From Lachnospiraceae bacterium (GTDB lineage Bacteria; Bacillota_A; Clostridia; Lachnospirales; Lachnospiraceae), in NCBI GenBank assembly GCA_004556565.1, contig SFGN01000012.1:1-64000 (forward strand): 64,000 nucleotides of DNA, in the 5' to 3' direction. The notes under the pieces were generated by a model. It saw nothing but the letters and a program-made list of their open reading frames with translations, was not told the origin of the DNA and ran no database searches. A program made the translations under genes and the position numbers. Of the stretch, positions 36,173 to 42,683 are shown one piece after another. Position 1 is the stretch's first letter, and the number at the start of each line of letters is the position of its first letter.

Positions 36173-36841
36173 CTACCCTCTCTTTCTGCCACGGCTGTTT
36201 TTCTTATGCTCTACAATCTCCTCTGACCAGTTACCATCAAATACTTCTTCCATGCTTTCAGCCTGTACTGCTTTTGACACTGCTCTGCCCACGGCCTTAA
36301 AATTGATAGCAACACCTTCCGGGTCATTTTCATATGTCACAGAACGGTTACGGGCAATACCGATTTTTTCCGCTTCTTTCCCGGCATCAATATTTGCACC
36401 AAGGAATAAGAATTCCCATCCACACTCTTTTTTTGCACTGATCATTCTCCTGATCTGTTCATATGTAAAATTCTCACTGGAATTTTCTAATCCATCGGTA
36501 GTAATAACAAAAATGACTTTTCCGGCTTTGTGTGCTTCCGGGAGATGTTTCTGGACATTATCAATCTTTTCAATCGCTGCCCCCACTGCATCCAGAAGTG
36601 CCGTACATCCTCGAACATAGTATTCTTTTTCTGTCAAAGGCACGATAATCTCAATCGGAAACCGATCATGAATAATCTCCACCTGATCATCAAACAGCAC
36701 TGTTGTCACATTCACTTGCTTCCCTTCAGATTTCTGCCTCCCAATCATTCCATTAAATCCACCAATAGTATCGCTCTCAAGACCTCCCATGGAACCACTT
36801 CTGTCTAAAATAAAAACCAACTCAGTTAATCCTGTATTCAT
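36173..36841 (-). CDS. Stand-alone VWA-domain protein (TerY-like)
   Basis: 222 aa. A complete single VWA domain with MIDAS FILDRSGSM (Asp13, Ser15, Ser17), ALLDAVGAAI carrying the conserved Thr-side segment RGCTALLD, and FVITTDGLENSS. This is closer to TerY of tellurite/stress operons than the VWA protein at 1449. GGAGG precedes the ATG. A hairpin motif shared with the kinase unit lies 54 nt upstream. The partner is probably the coupled NYN/PIN protein. Confidence 0.85.
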   Translation of the reverse strand: MNTGLTELVFILDRSGSMGGLESDTIGGFNGMIGRQKSEGKQVNVTTVLFDDQVEIIHDRFPIEIIVPLTEKEYYVRGCTALLDAVGAAIEKIDNVQKHLPEAHKAGKVIFVITTDGLENSSENFTYEQIRRMISAKKECGWEFLFLGANIDAGKEAEKIGIARNRSVTYENDPEGVAINFKAVGRAVSKAVQAESMEEVFDGNWSEEIVEHKKNSRGRKRG

Positions 36842-36894
36842 GTGATTACCTCCAATCGTTTATAATCACATTTTATATACAGAACCAACTGAGT

Positions 36895-36915
36895 TGGTCG
36901 CATACCAGGCGACAT
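36895..36915 (-). repeat. Island hairpin motif, copy 2
   Basis: GTCGC/GCGAC arms around a 7-nt loop, identical over 21 bp to copy 3. On the minus strand it is followed directly by the small palindrome CCAACTCAGTTGG and then by TTGGTT and TATAAA spaced 18 nt, a possible promoter for the VWA gene. Confidence 0.75.
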
Positions 36916-36939
36916 TGAAATTTCGCCTTTTCTTTTCAC

Positions 36940-37569
36940 TTAACCAAAAACTGGTTGCCCATAAGCATACAATACATCATTGATCTCAAACATATCATAG
37001 ATTTTATTCTGCAAAAAATATGCTACTATAATATCTGTTTTGGAACTTCTGGATAATGCAAATCCGGCACTGCGAAGCAAATCCTTTGCTTCATCCAGGG
37101 ATAACTCCAATGCTATTGTAAAAGCCAGCACCGTTTTCTTATTTGGTGCGTAGCTGATATCTTTCCGAATCTTTGAAAAATGTCTCCGGTCAACATATGC
37201 TTTTGTATATACTTCAGAATCTGTCAATCCCCTCTCATCAATCATACGAAGAAGACGCTGTGAAAATGTCTCTTCCATCTGATTCATCAGATCATCTATG
37301 TTCCGGTTCGTCGCCATTGTCTGCGACATTTCTTTGGTAATCTTCGTTTTTTTCATGCTGCCCACATCAAATTCCGCTGGAGCAGACATATCTGTCTCAT
37401 AGTCAGCAGGTGCTTCCTGCTTCTTCTGTTCCTTTCTCTTTTTCCGGAAGCTTGTTATTTTATCAAAGATGGACTTCATTTCTTCATCCATTTTAATATC
37501 ATCTGTCCCTGGCTCGTAGTATTTGTCTATGTACTTTCCAACTTCTTCAATCAATTCTTTGTTTGCCAT
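36940..37569 (-). CDS. HTH-domain protein linked to VWA/PIN genes
   Basis: 209 aa. The N-terminal 100 residues are charged and low-complexity (KKRKEQKKQEAP). From about residue 110 there is a helical domain: FSQRLLRMIDERGLTDSEVYTKAYVDRRHFSKIRKD, then KKTVLAFTIALELSLDEAKDLLRSAGFALS. This has the layout of an XRE-like DNA-binding domain that recurs next to TerY-like VWA and PIN genes in Firmicutes. It may bind the hairpin motif that lies 25 nt beyond its stop; that is conjecture. Ordinary ribosome site not striking. Confidence 0.6.
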   Translation of the reverse strand: MANKELIEEVGKYIDKYYEPGTDDIKMDEEMKSIFDKITSFRKKRKEQKKQEAPADYETDMSAPAEFDVGSMKKTKITKEMSQTMATNRNIDDLMNQMEETFSQRLLRMIDERGLTDSEVYTKAYVDRRHFSKIRKDISYAPNKKTVLAFTIALELSLDEAKDLLRSAGFALSRSSKTDIIVAYFLQNKIYDMFEINDVLYAYGQPVFG

Positions 37570-37638
37570 ATACTTTACACCTGCCTTACTATTTCATGTT
37601 CTCATTATAAACCAAATTTGACTTTTTCACAGCTATTT

Positions 37639-37953
37639 TCATTCATCGTAGTGGCTCATTCCTCCGAAAATTCCCGGATTACTATGACCTTTTTTATGAC
37701 AAGTCTTATCATAATGGTTTACACCACCAAATAAGCCGGCTCGACTATTTCCTACTTTATGCCCATGATCATCATAATGATTCATGCCTCCGAACAGTGC
37801 CGGATCACTATGCCCGACTTTTTTCCCATTGCTGTCATAATTATTCATACTTCCAAAAAATCCAGGATGACTTTCTCCTATTTTCTTTCCGTTCGCATCA
37901 TAATGATTTACTGTCTCGAACAAACCTGGTCTGCTATATCCTTTTTTTCTCAT
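37639..37953 (-). CDS. Small protein of five 20-residue Gly/Asn/His repeats
   Basis: 104 aa made almost wholly of a repeat with consensus S-x-P-G-x-F-G-G-M-N-H-Y-D-x-x-G-x-K-x-G, five copies. Each unit predicts a short beta hairpin with turns at NG/DG, so the whole may form a beta solenoid or sheet like other WG/MORN-type repeats. No signal peptide, no catalytic motif. I cannot name the family. It has a TATAAT at 37996-38001 (minus strand) and copy 3 of the hairpin motif further upstream. Confidence 0.65.
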   Translation of the reverse strand: MRKKGYSRPGLFETVNHYDANGKKIGESHPGFFGSMNNYDSNGKKVGHSDPALFGGMNHYDDHGHKVGNSRAGLFGGVNHYDKTCHKKGHSNPGIFGGMSHYDE

Positions 37954-38025
37954 ATCATCAGATTGCTCACTTATATTTGTTTGAAAGTTCTATATATTAT
38001 ACTTTATCAATCAACAAATAAATTA

Positions 38026-38046
38026 TGGTCGCATACCAGGCGACAT
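38026..38046 (-). repeat. Island hairpin motif, copy 3
   Basis: Identical over 21 bp to the copy at 36895. It lies 25 nt upstream of the TATAAT of the repeat-protein gene and directly downstream of a terminator for the preceding unit. Confidence 0.75.
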
Positions 38047-38084
38047 AAAAAAAAGAGGTTACCTCAGCAAAGGTAATCCCTCTC
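38047..38084 (-). terminator. Terminator of the ParAB/YodL unit
   Basis: On the minus strand the stem AGAGGGATTACC / GGTAACCTCT is followed by eight T (38047-38054). It ends transcripts coming from the 38.2-41 kb genes and insulates the hairpin motif and the repeat-protein promoter. Confidence 0.75.
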
Positions 38085-38188
38085 ATTTTTATGATTCACC
38101 ATTTTTTCAAACTCTACAAAATCATACAAGCTCCACTTCTTTCTCTTTACTGTATTCTCCCTGCTGTTTCGCAATAATTTTCTTATTG

Positions 38189-38296
38189 CTATTTCCTGCT
38201 ACGTTCCTGTGCAATCTGCTGCTCCAGATACCTCGGCACCGGCTTTCCGGATCTTTTTGCAATGGCAATTTGTTTCTCATGAAGCTTCTTTATCAC
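38189..38296 (-). CDS. Small element ORF, probably truncated by frameshift
   Basis: 35 codons starting at a GTG that overlaps the stop of the YodL-like gene (GTGA). Reads VIKKLHEKQIAIAKRSGK then VPRYLEQQIAQERSRK and TAG. In the +1 frame the downstream DNA stays open and protein-like (NSNKKIIAKQQGEYSKEK to a TGA near 38130), so an ancestral protein of about 55-60 residues was probably broken by a one-base change near 38195. Family not recognised, though such coupled small genes follow YodL-like genes in clostridial elements. Confidence 0.45.
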   Translation of the reverse strand: MIKKLHEKQIAIAKRSGKPVPRYLEQQIAQERSRK

Positions 38297-39042
38297 AGAA
38301 GTCCTTTTTTCGGACGTTTCGATGTTGGTTTCTGTGCTTTTTCAACTGCCTTTTTCTGGTTATTGACCTGACCATCCACCATATCATAATTGGCTTCTGT
38401 ACCGGATTCATGACTTCGTTCATACATCCCATTCTGGAAATATTTCTGATAAAGTTCCATCTTTGTCTGCATCTGTTTCATTCTTTCCGGATACTTATTC
38501 TCAGGATGAATATATTCACGGATTTTCTGCTTGGCAGTTTCATCAAAACCTCTGATTCCGGTTTTTGCCACATATTTTCCGTAACTGTCGAGAATGATTC
38601 TCACAGCTTGTTCCCAGAATTCCTGATGTTCCAACAGATAAAACTGTTTTCCATCCATTATGATATTGTCCGTTACCTTCCAGTTTCCGGAATATCCATC
38701 TATTTTATAATCCTTTGTGTCCATGGAGATTACGCTTCCTGTTGAATTCATGCGGATGAATCCGCTGATTCTTCTGGGATGATCATCACTAAGATAGAAG
38801 CAGGAGATTTCTCCTTCATGGTTAAGCACCAGCACATCACTGACTTCTGTTTTATACCGGATCCGTTTCCAGATTTCATTAGCGGTCTCATCCGGCTTCA
38901 TTTCGCCGACCATCATATGCCGGTAAAATTCCACACGAACAGCAAAATTCTTTTCCCGGACCTCGTTGTAGGACAGATGCCATAGTTTCCGTCCGGCAGT
39001 CATCTTGTTGACACGATAAAGAGCAAATTGATCAATCTTCAT
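38293..39042 (-). CDS. YodL-domain-like protein of integrative elements
   Basis: About 249 aa from ATG 39042, which overlaps the end of the TTRAP-like gene. Conserved stretch MKIDQFALYRVNKMTAGRKLWHLSY, then ANEIWKRIRYKTEVSDVLVLNHEGEISCFYL and NIIMDGKQFYLLEHQEFWEQAVRIILDSYGK match proteins annotated as YodL/DUF4316-type in conjugative elements of gut Firmicutes. The C-terminus is Lys-rich. Function unknown. The longer ORF to 39108 would translate the other frame of its neighbour and is rejected. Confidence 0.6.
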   Translation of the reverse strand: MKIDQFALYRVNKMTAGRKLWHLSYNEVREKNFAVRVEFYRHMMVGEMKPDETANEIWKRIRYKTEVSDVLVLNHEGEISCFYLSDDHPRRISGFIRMNSTGSVISMDTKDYKIDGYSGNWKVTDNIIMDGKQFYLLEHQEFWEQAVRIILDSYGKYVAKTGIRGFDETAKQKIREYIHPENKYPERMKQMQTKMELYQKYFQNGMYERSHESGTEANYDMVDGQVNNQKKAVEKAQKPTSKRPKKGLL

Positions 39043-39292
39043 GCTCATCATCCCCCGATGCCAAGAGATATGAATCCAGATCCAGTGTATAATAATACTT
39101 GTCTTCAATCTGCTGCAGTTTCTCGATCAGTGACGATACGATTTCAATCATTTCTTCATCGGATACATCCTCTTTTGTTTCTTCCAGAACATCCAGTGTT
39201 TCTTTTAATGTCTCTACGGTATCCTGTCTGGTCTTTTCGGCAAAGATCGCCATTACCATTAATTCATTTTCTTCGAATTTCACTGGTTTCAT
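39032..39292 (-). CDS. TTRAP-like transposon-transfer assisting protein
   Basis: 86 aa. FEENELMVMAIFAEKTRQDTVETL, then MIEIVSSLIEKLQQI and YYYTLDLDSYLL follow the pattern of PF14203 (transposon-transfer assisting protein): an opening E-x-x-L-M-x-I/M-Y/F, a T-R-Q/x-x-x-x-x-L segment, and a closing ALDL-Y. Such proteins occur in conjugative elements next to partition or replication genes. The start overlaps the parA stop by 4 nt. Name by pattern recall only. Confidence 0.5.
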   Translation of the reverse strand: MKPVKFEENELMVMAIFAEKTRQDTVETLKETLDVLEETKEDVSDEEMIEIVSSLIEKLQQIEDKYYYTLDLDSYLLASGDDEHED

Positions 39293-40068
39293 AAACTCAT
39301 TGCCTCCGAAATAAGACTCTTATATGCATTGGACACTTTGCTCTTAGGACAGTGGGCATAAATGCTGATTCCCTCTGCACTTGTTTCTTCTGCCTTTACC
39401 GATAACGGTATTACATTTTCAAAAATCGTGATCTTTGAACCGTAGGTAACGTGGAGCATGGTTGAAATATCTTTTGCGTAATTTGTTCTGAAATCTACCA
39501 TGGTCAGAAGAATTCCCATGATCTGCAATTTCCGGTTCAGTCTTTTCTTTACCATGGAAATTGTTTTGATCAACTGCTGGAGACCTATTACTGGCAGATA
39601 TGCTGCCTGTACCGGAATCAGAACCGCATCCGAAGCAACCAGCGCATTGATCGTCATCATTCCCAGGCTGGGCATACAATCGATCAGAATATAATCGTAT
39701 CGTTCTCTCATCATTTCTATATAATCCTTCATGATCATTTCTCTGCTCATTACATTTCCCAGTGTCACTTCCAAAGCTGATAGTTCAATGTTTGCTGGTA
39801 ACAGATCCACATTTTCCTCATGATGAAGAATTCCGTCATCCGATTGTATTTCTTCCTCATTGATCACCGCCAGCATGATGGTTGCCAGAGTAGTGCCAAT
39901 ATCATCCGGTTCCACATATCCAAGACTGGCAGTCAGACTTCCCTGAGGATCTGCATCAATCAACAGCACTTTTTTTCCTTCTTTTGCGAGACCAATCCCT
40001 AAATTTACGGTTGTCGTGGTTTTTCCGACACCGCCTTTTTGGTTTGTAACAGCGATTACTTTACACAT
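39289..40068 (-). CDS. Second ParA-family ATPase (element-derived)
   Basis: 259 aa. Deviant Walker A NQKGGVGKTTTTVNLG at 9-24, Walker A' LLIDADPQGSLT and Walker B YILIDCMPSLGMMTI are intact, so it should be an active MinD/ParA-type ATPase. It is clearly distinct from the chromosomal Soj at 45743 (for example YVEPDDIGTTLATIM against GVDKDGVDYTV). AGGAGG precedes ATG 40068. With the ParB-like gene upstream it forms a partition pair typical of plasmids and integrative elements. Confidence 0.9.
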   Translation of the reverse strand: MCKVIAVTNQKGGVGKTTTTVNLGIGLAKEGKKVLLIDADPQGSLTASLGYVEPDDIGTTLATIMLAVINEEEIQSDDGILHHEENVDLLPANIELSALEVTLGNVMSREMIMKDYIEMMRERYDYILIDCMPSLGMMTINALVASDAVLIPVQAAYLPVIGLQQLIKTISMVKKRLNRKLQIMGILLTMVDFRTNYAKDISTMLHVTYGSKITIFENVIPLSVKAEETSAEGISIYAHCPKSKVSNAYKSLISEAMSL

Positions 40069-40086
40069 TCTTCATTCCTCCGTTTC

Positions 40087-40215
40087 TTATTTGTCCCAGT
40101 ATTGTTCCATCCATATTTTTAAGATTGCTACGATTTCGCGCTTCATCATTTCCGGCGTATAGTTGTTTGGAAAATATCTGTGAAGCTGTTCATTTGTAAA
40201 TGTGACTTTTGTTAT
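40087..40215 (-). CDS. Small conserved-looking ORF without standard start
   Basis: About 42 codons between parB and parA of the second pair: ITKVTFTNEQLHRYFPNN, YTPEMMKREIVAIL, KIWMEQYWDK. The composition is clearly protein-like, and GGAG lies right at its upstream end within the parB 3' end, but the only in-frame candidates are ATA or internal ATGs (MM in PEMMKRE). Either it uses a non-ATG start or its start has been lost. Helical; function unknown. Confidence 0.4.
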   Translation of the reverse strand: MTKVTFTNEQLHRYFPNNYTPEMMKREIVAILKIWMEQYWDK

Positions 40216-40954
40216 TTCTCCTTTTTTATTTCACTGAGAATTTCCTGCATCTTTTCTAAAGTCAGCTTTCCATCTTTGCTCAATTTTTTTATTCGCTGTG
40301 CCTGAGAAAGAGAGGGCACTGACTGAGCATAATCCATGGCTTCGATTAGCTGTTTTTGTTCCTTTTCCTTTAATGCTGCCAGTTCAACTGCCGGATTGAA
40401 GGAAATCAGTTCATCGTCTAACTGCTGTAAAAGCTCTGGAATCAGGTTCGTAAGAGTAATATATCTTTGCACCTGCTTTGGACTTTCACCTGTTTCTTCT
40501 GCGATAATTTCCACTGTTCTCTTTCCTTTTAAATTGTGGTCGATTTGGCTACGCGGTCTTCCAGCAGTCCTTTTCATAGCATCATTCTTCATTTTGTAAG
40601 CAAAAGCTTTCTCACTGTAACTGATCCGTTCCCTTTGAAGATTAGAATCCACCATTTTTATAATGGCTTCCTCATCGTTCATAACCCGAATGATCACAGG
40701 CACTTTCCGATATCCAAGTTGCTGTGCCACATATTTTCTTCTGTGACCAGAAATGATTTCGTATACACCATCTGGTACCGGCCTTACGATCAGCGGATTT
40801 AAAACACCATATTTCTTTATGCTGTCTTTCAGAAGATGCATATCCTTATTATCTTCAACCTTGAATGGATGATCTTTAAAAGATCTGAGCCTTTCAATCT
40901 CAATTTCAATTATCTGTTCATCATCAAACTGAGTGGCTGCCTCTTTTTCTACCA
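40212..40954 (-). CDS. Second ParB-like partition protein (element-derived)
   Basis: 247 aa from ATG 40954, which has AAAAGGAGG upstream. A longer frame to 41051 exists but translates the terminator hairpin and is rejected. ParB N-terminal nuclease/CTPase-like fold: YGVLNPLIVRPVPDG, SGHRRKYVAQQLG (the GERR position reads GHRR), NLQRERISYSEKAFAYKM; then a central HTH (TVEIIAEETGESPKQVQRYI) and a helical C-terminus. It should bind its own centromere site, and the AGCTAA palindromes at 41.1-41.56 kb are candidates. Confidence 0.88.
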
Positions 40955-40983
40955 TTGAATTCCTCCTTTTCCTGTAATCCAAA

Positions 40984-41036
40984 CAAAAAAGCCCGTTCAG
41001 ATTAGATTCTTTTTTATTGAATCTGATCCAAACGAG
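40984..41036 (-). terminator. Terminator/attenuator ahead of the second parB
   Basis: Near-perfect 19-bp stem (41018-41036 with 40990-41008, GCTCGTTTGGATCAGATTC-type arm) followed by six T on the minus strand, 30 nt before the parB ATG. It could end transcription from the tRNA side or act as an attenuator for parAB. Confidence 0.75.
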
Positions 41037-41345
41037 CATCTCGCTTGTCATGCCTTAGCATGTCAAAGGAAGCTCCAGTGGAGGTTTCTTTGACTTAGCT
41101 ACAGCTAATGAAATATTCTATTGTTTCAGCTAATAGATGTTTGCAGAAGTTCCTTTCAGCAAAGGATTTTTCTTTGTTTTACATCCCTGATCTGAGGTTT
41201 CTACAGGAACGAACCCCGATGTTAGCAGGAAGTTCAAATTTTCCCGTTTACAAAACAGTATTTTTGATTAGCCGCCAGCTAACGAAAATCGTTTCAAATT
41301 AGCTGGGAATTCATTCCCGACCTGCTTTTTTTCATCTCATTGAAA

Positions 41346-41396
41346 ACAAAAAAGCGGTTCATGACATAGCATTTTCTGCTAATCATTACCGCTTTG
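41346..41396 (-). terminator. Terminator of tRNA-Arg
   Basis: AAAGCGGT (minus strand, 41388-41395) pairs with ACCGCTTT (41351-41358), followed by a T-run ending at 41348. It starts 9 nt beyond the tRNA 3' end. Confidence 0.65.
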
Positions 41397-41404
41397 TTTG
41401 CAAC

Positions 41405-41476
41405 CGTCCCCTGCGGGAATCGAACCCACAGCTAGCGCTTAGGAGGCGCTTGTTTTATCCGTTAAACTAAGAGGAC
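41405..41476 (-). tRNA. tRNA-Arg (anticodon CCT)
   Basis: 72 nt. Acceptor GTCCTCT pairs with AGGGGAC (one G-T), discriminator G; D-arm TTAGTTTAACGGATAAAA; anticodon stem GCGCC/.. with loop CTCCTAA giving CCT; T-arm TGTGGGTTCGATTCCCGCA. CCA is not encoded. It decodes AGG. It borders the element remnant on its left, so it may once have been the integration target. Confidence 0.9.
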
Positions 41477-41578
41477 ATTACCGATTTTTGGCTTAAACAC
41501 TGGGTTTTTGCCACTTTGGTTCGGTAACCGTTTTATGATTTTCAGCTAATTTTGATTAGCTGGATATCATCAGATTAT

Positions 41579-41746
41579 TCATTTTATTAACAGTAGAGCA
41601 TCCGCCAGAATGGGGAAAGCTTCGTTGTTAATTTTGTCTCTTCCAGAATCGATTTGAACTCCAAGTTCTTTTTTCATTTTTCCTTCAGGGTTCAGCCACG
41701 GCTCCTTCTTAGGAGGCACTTGTTATATCCATTTAACTAAGGGAAC
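41579..41746 (-). pseudogene. 5' half of a second tRNA-Arg(CCT) fused to a foreign ORF
   Basis: 41708-41746 (minus strand) repeats the acceptor, D-arm and anticodon arm of tRNA-Arg(CCT): TTAGTTAAATGGATATAACA then GTGCCTCCTAAG. Immediately after the anticodon the T-arm half is missing; instead an open frame of 46 codons runs from a GTG at 41719 (VPPKKEPWLNPEGKMKKEL, then GVQIDSGRDKINNEAF) to TGA at 41579. Just upstream on the minus strand (about 41755-41780) a D-arm-like AGTATAGTGGTAGAATA suggests another tRNA relic. Confidence 0.55.
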
Positions 41747-41786
41747 TAACCATACTTAGGTATTCTACCACTATACTGATAAAAAA

Positions 41787-42665
41787 TCAACCTGAAAAAT
41801 CAATCTGTCCCTGAAGCCAGATATTTCCCTTGAATCTTCTTCCCATCTCCGGCTCTCCCATTACTCCTTCCTTAGGAACGCAAATATCAAACTGCAGTTC
41901 ATTTACATCCAGTTTCATCTGATACAGTTTTTCTCCTGTCAAAATATTCTCACGCTCTCTGACCGCAAGAATTTTTCCCATAATAGAATACATATCACAC
42001 TCAACACCGTATGGCATAAAATAAGTATCTACAATGGATAAGATATCTTCGTTGATCAGCCTGTATGATACTTTTGAATATGTATCAATATCATTTAATG
42101 TCAACGTTTCTATCGCTTCCTGATCTCCGTTACGGGCAGCATTGAGAAGCTGCTTCCTGTTTTCAGAATTCTCTTTTTCTTTTTTCGTCGGCTCCTGTTC
42201 CCGTTTCACCGGGAGCAGGATTTTTCCGGAAACTGCAAGTCCGGAAAACGTCGCGGCATTATAAACCGCACGTTTTCCAAGCTGCTTTTCCTTCATATAT
42301 TCCAATCCATTCTGCAAATGGAAAATAAGGCTGATTCCAACCTTCGGGTCTTCACAGATTCCCACATATCGTTCATTCTCAATACGTTTCTCTACCACTG
42401 CTTCTGAACGTGTCGTGATTCCTGACCCTTCGAAATACGGAAAATAATAATCTGCATCAAATTCTTCATTTTCATCTAACTCACCGCATAATGAAATTCC
42501 AATTCCCTGTCCAAATTCCTTTTTTAATTCACAATAATCATTTTTTTCCTGATATGACACTACCGTCTGTTTTGTAAAATCATTTTCTACCTGTTTTAAG
42601 ATTTCTTTCAGTTCCTTTTTTGTATGGATTTTACTAAATCCGATTGCTTTTAAATATTGATGCAT
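41787..42665 (-). CDS. DUF3881 family protein
   Basis: 292 aa. Starts MHQYLKAIGFSKIHTKKELKEIL, continues with EFGQGIGISLCGELDE, YYFPYFEGSGITTRSEAVVEKRIENERYVGICEDPKVGISLIFHLQN, and ends with a beta-rich region (YQMKLDVNELQFDICVPK, RFKGNIWLQGQIDF). This is the DUF3881 family, nearly confined to Lachnospiraceae and relatives. Function unknown; cytoplasmic. It follows serS by 18 nt and may be co-transcribed. Confidence 0.8.
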   Translation of the reverse strand: MHQYLKAIGFSKIHTKKELKEILKQVENDFTKQTVVSYQEKNDYCELKKEFGQGIGISLCGELDENEEFDADYYFPYFEGSGITTRSEAVVEKRIENERYVGICEDPKVGISLIFHLQNGLEYMKEKQLGKRAVYNAATFSGLAVSGKILLPVKREQEPTKKEKENSENRKQLLNAARNGDQEAIETLTLNDIDTYSKVSYRLINEDILSIVDTYFMPYGVECDMYSIMGKILAVRERENILTGEKLYQMKLDVNELQFDICVPKEGVMGEPEMGRRFKGNIWLQGQIDFSG

Positions 42666-42683
42666 ATCCTTCTCCTGATTTTA

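Larger units (their letters stand above)
41095..41561. repeat. Cluster of TTAGCT/AGCTAA half-sites and palindromes
   Basis: Half-sites at 41095-41100 and 41103-41108 (facing pair), 41128-41133, 41268-41272 and 41278-41282 (facing TTAGC/GCTAA), 41299-41304, 41544-41549 and 41556-41561 (CAGCTAA-6nt-TTAGCTG). A cluster at this density beside a ParA/ParB pair suggests a partition or replication site, though some overlap folded leader RNA around the tRNA. No gene lies in 41052-41404 apart from these and two terminators. Confidence 0.5.

Noticed and set aside
37639..37953. Non-coding tandem repeat
   Set aside because: The repetition is at the protein level with a clean reading frame, promoter and stop; the DNA copies have diverged at silent positions.
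40955..41051. N-terminal extension of the second ParB to 41051
   Set aside because: It translates the terminator stem and T-run; ATG 40954 has AAAAGGAGG and gives the normal ParB start.
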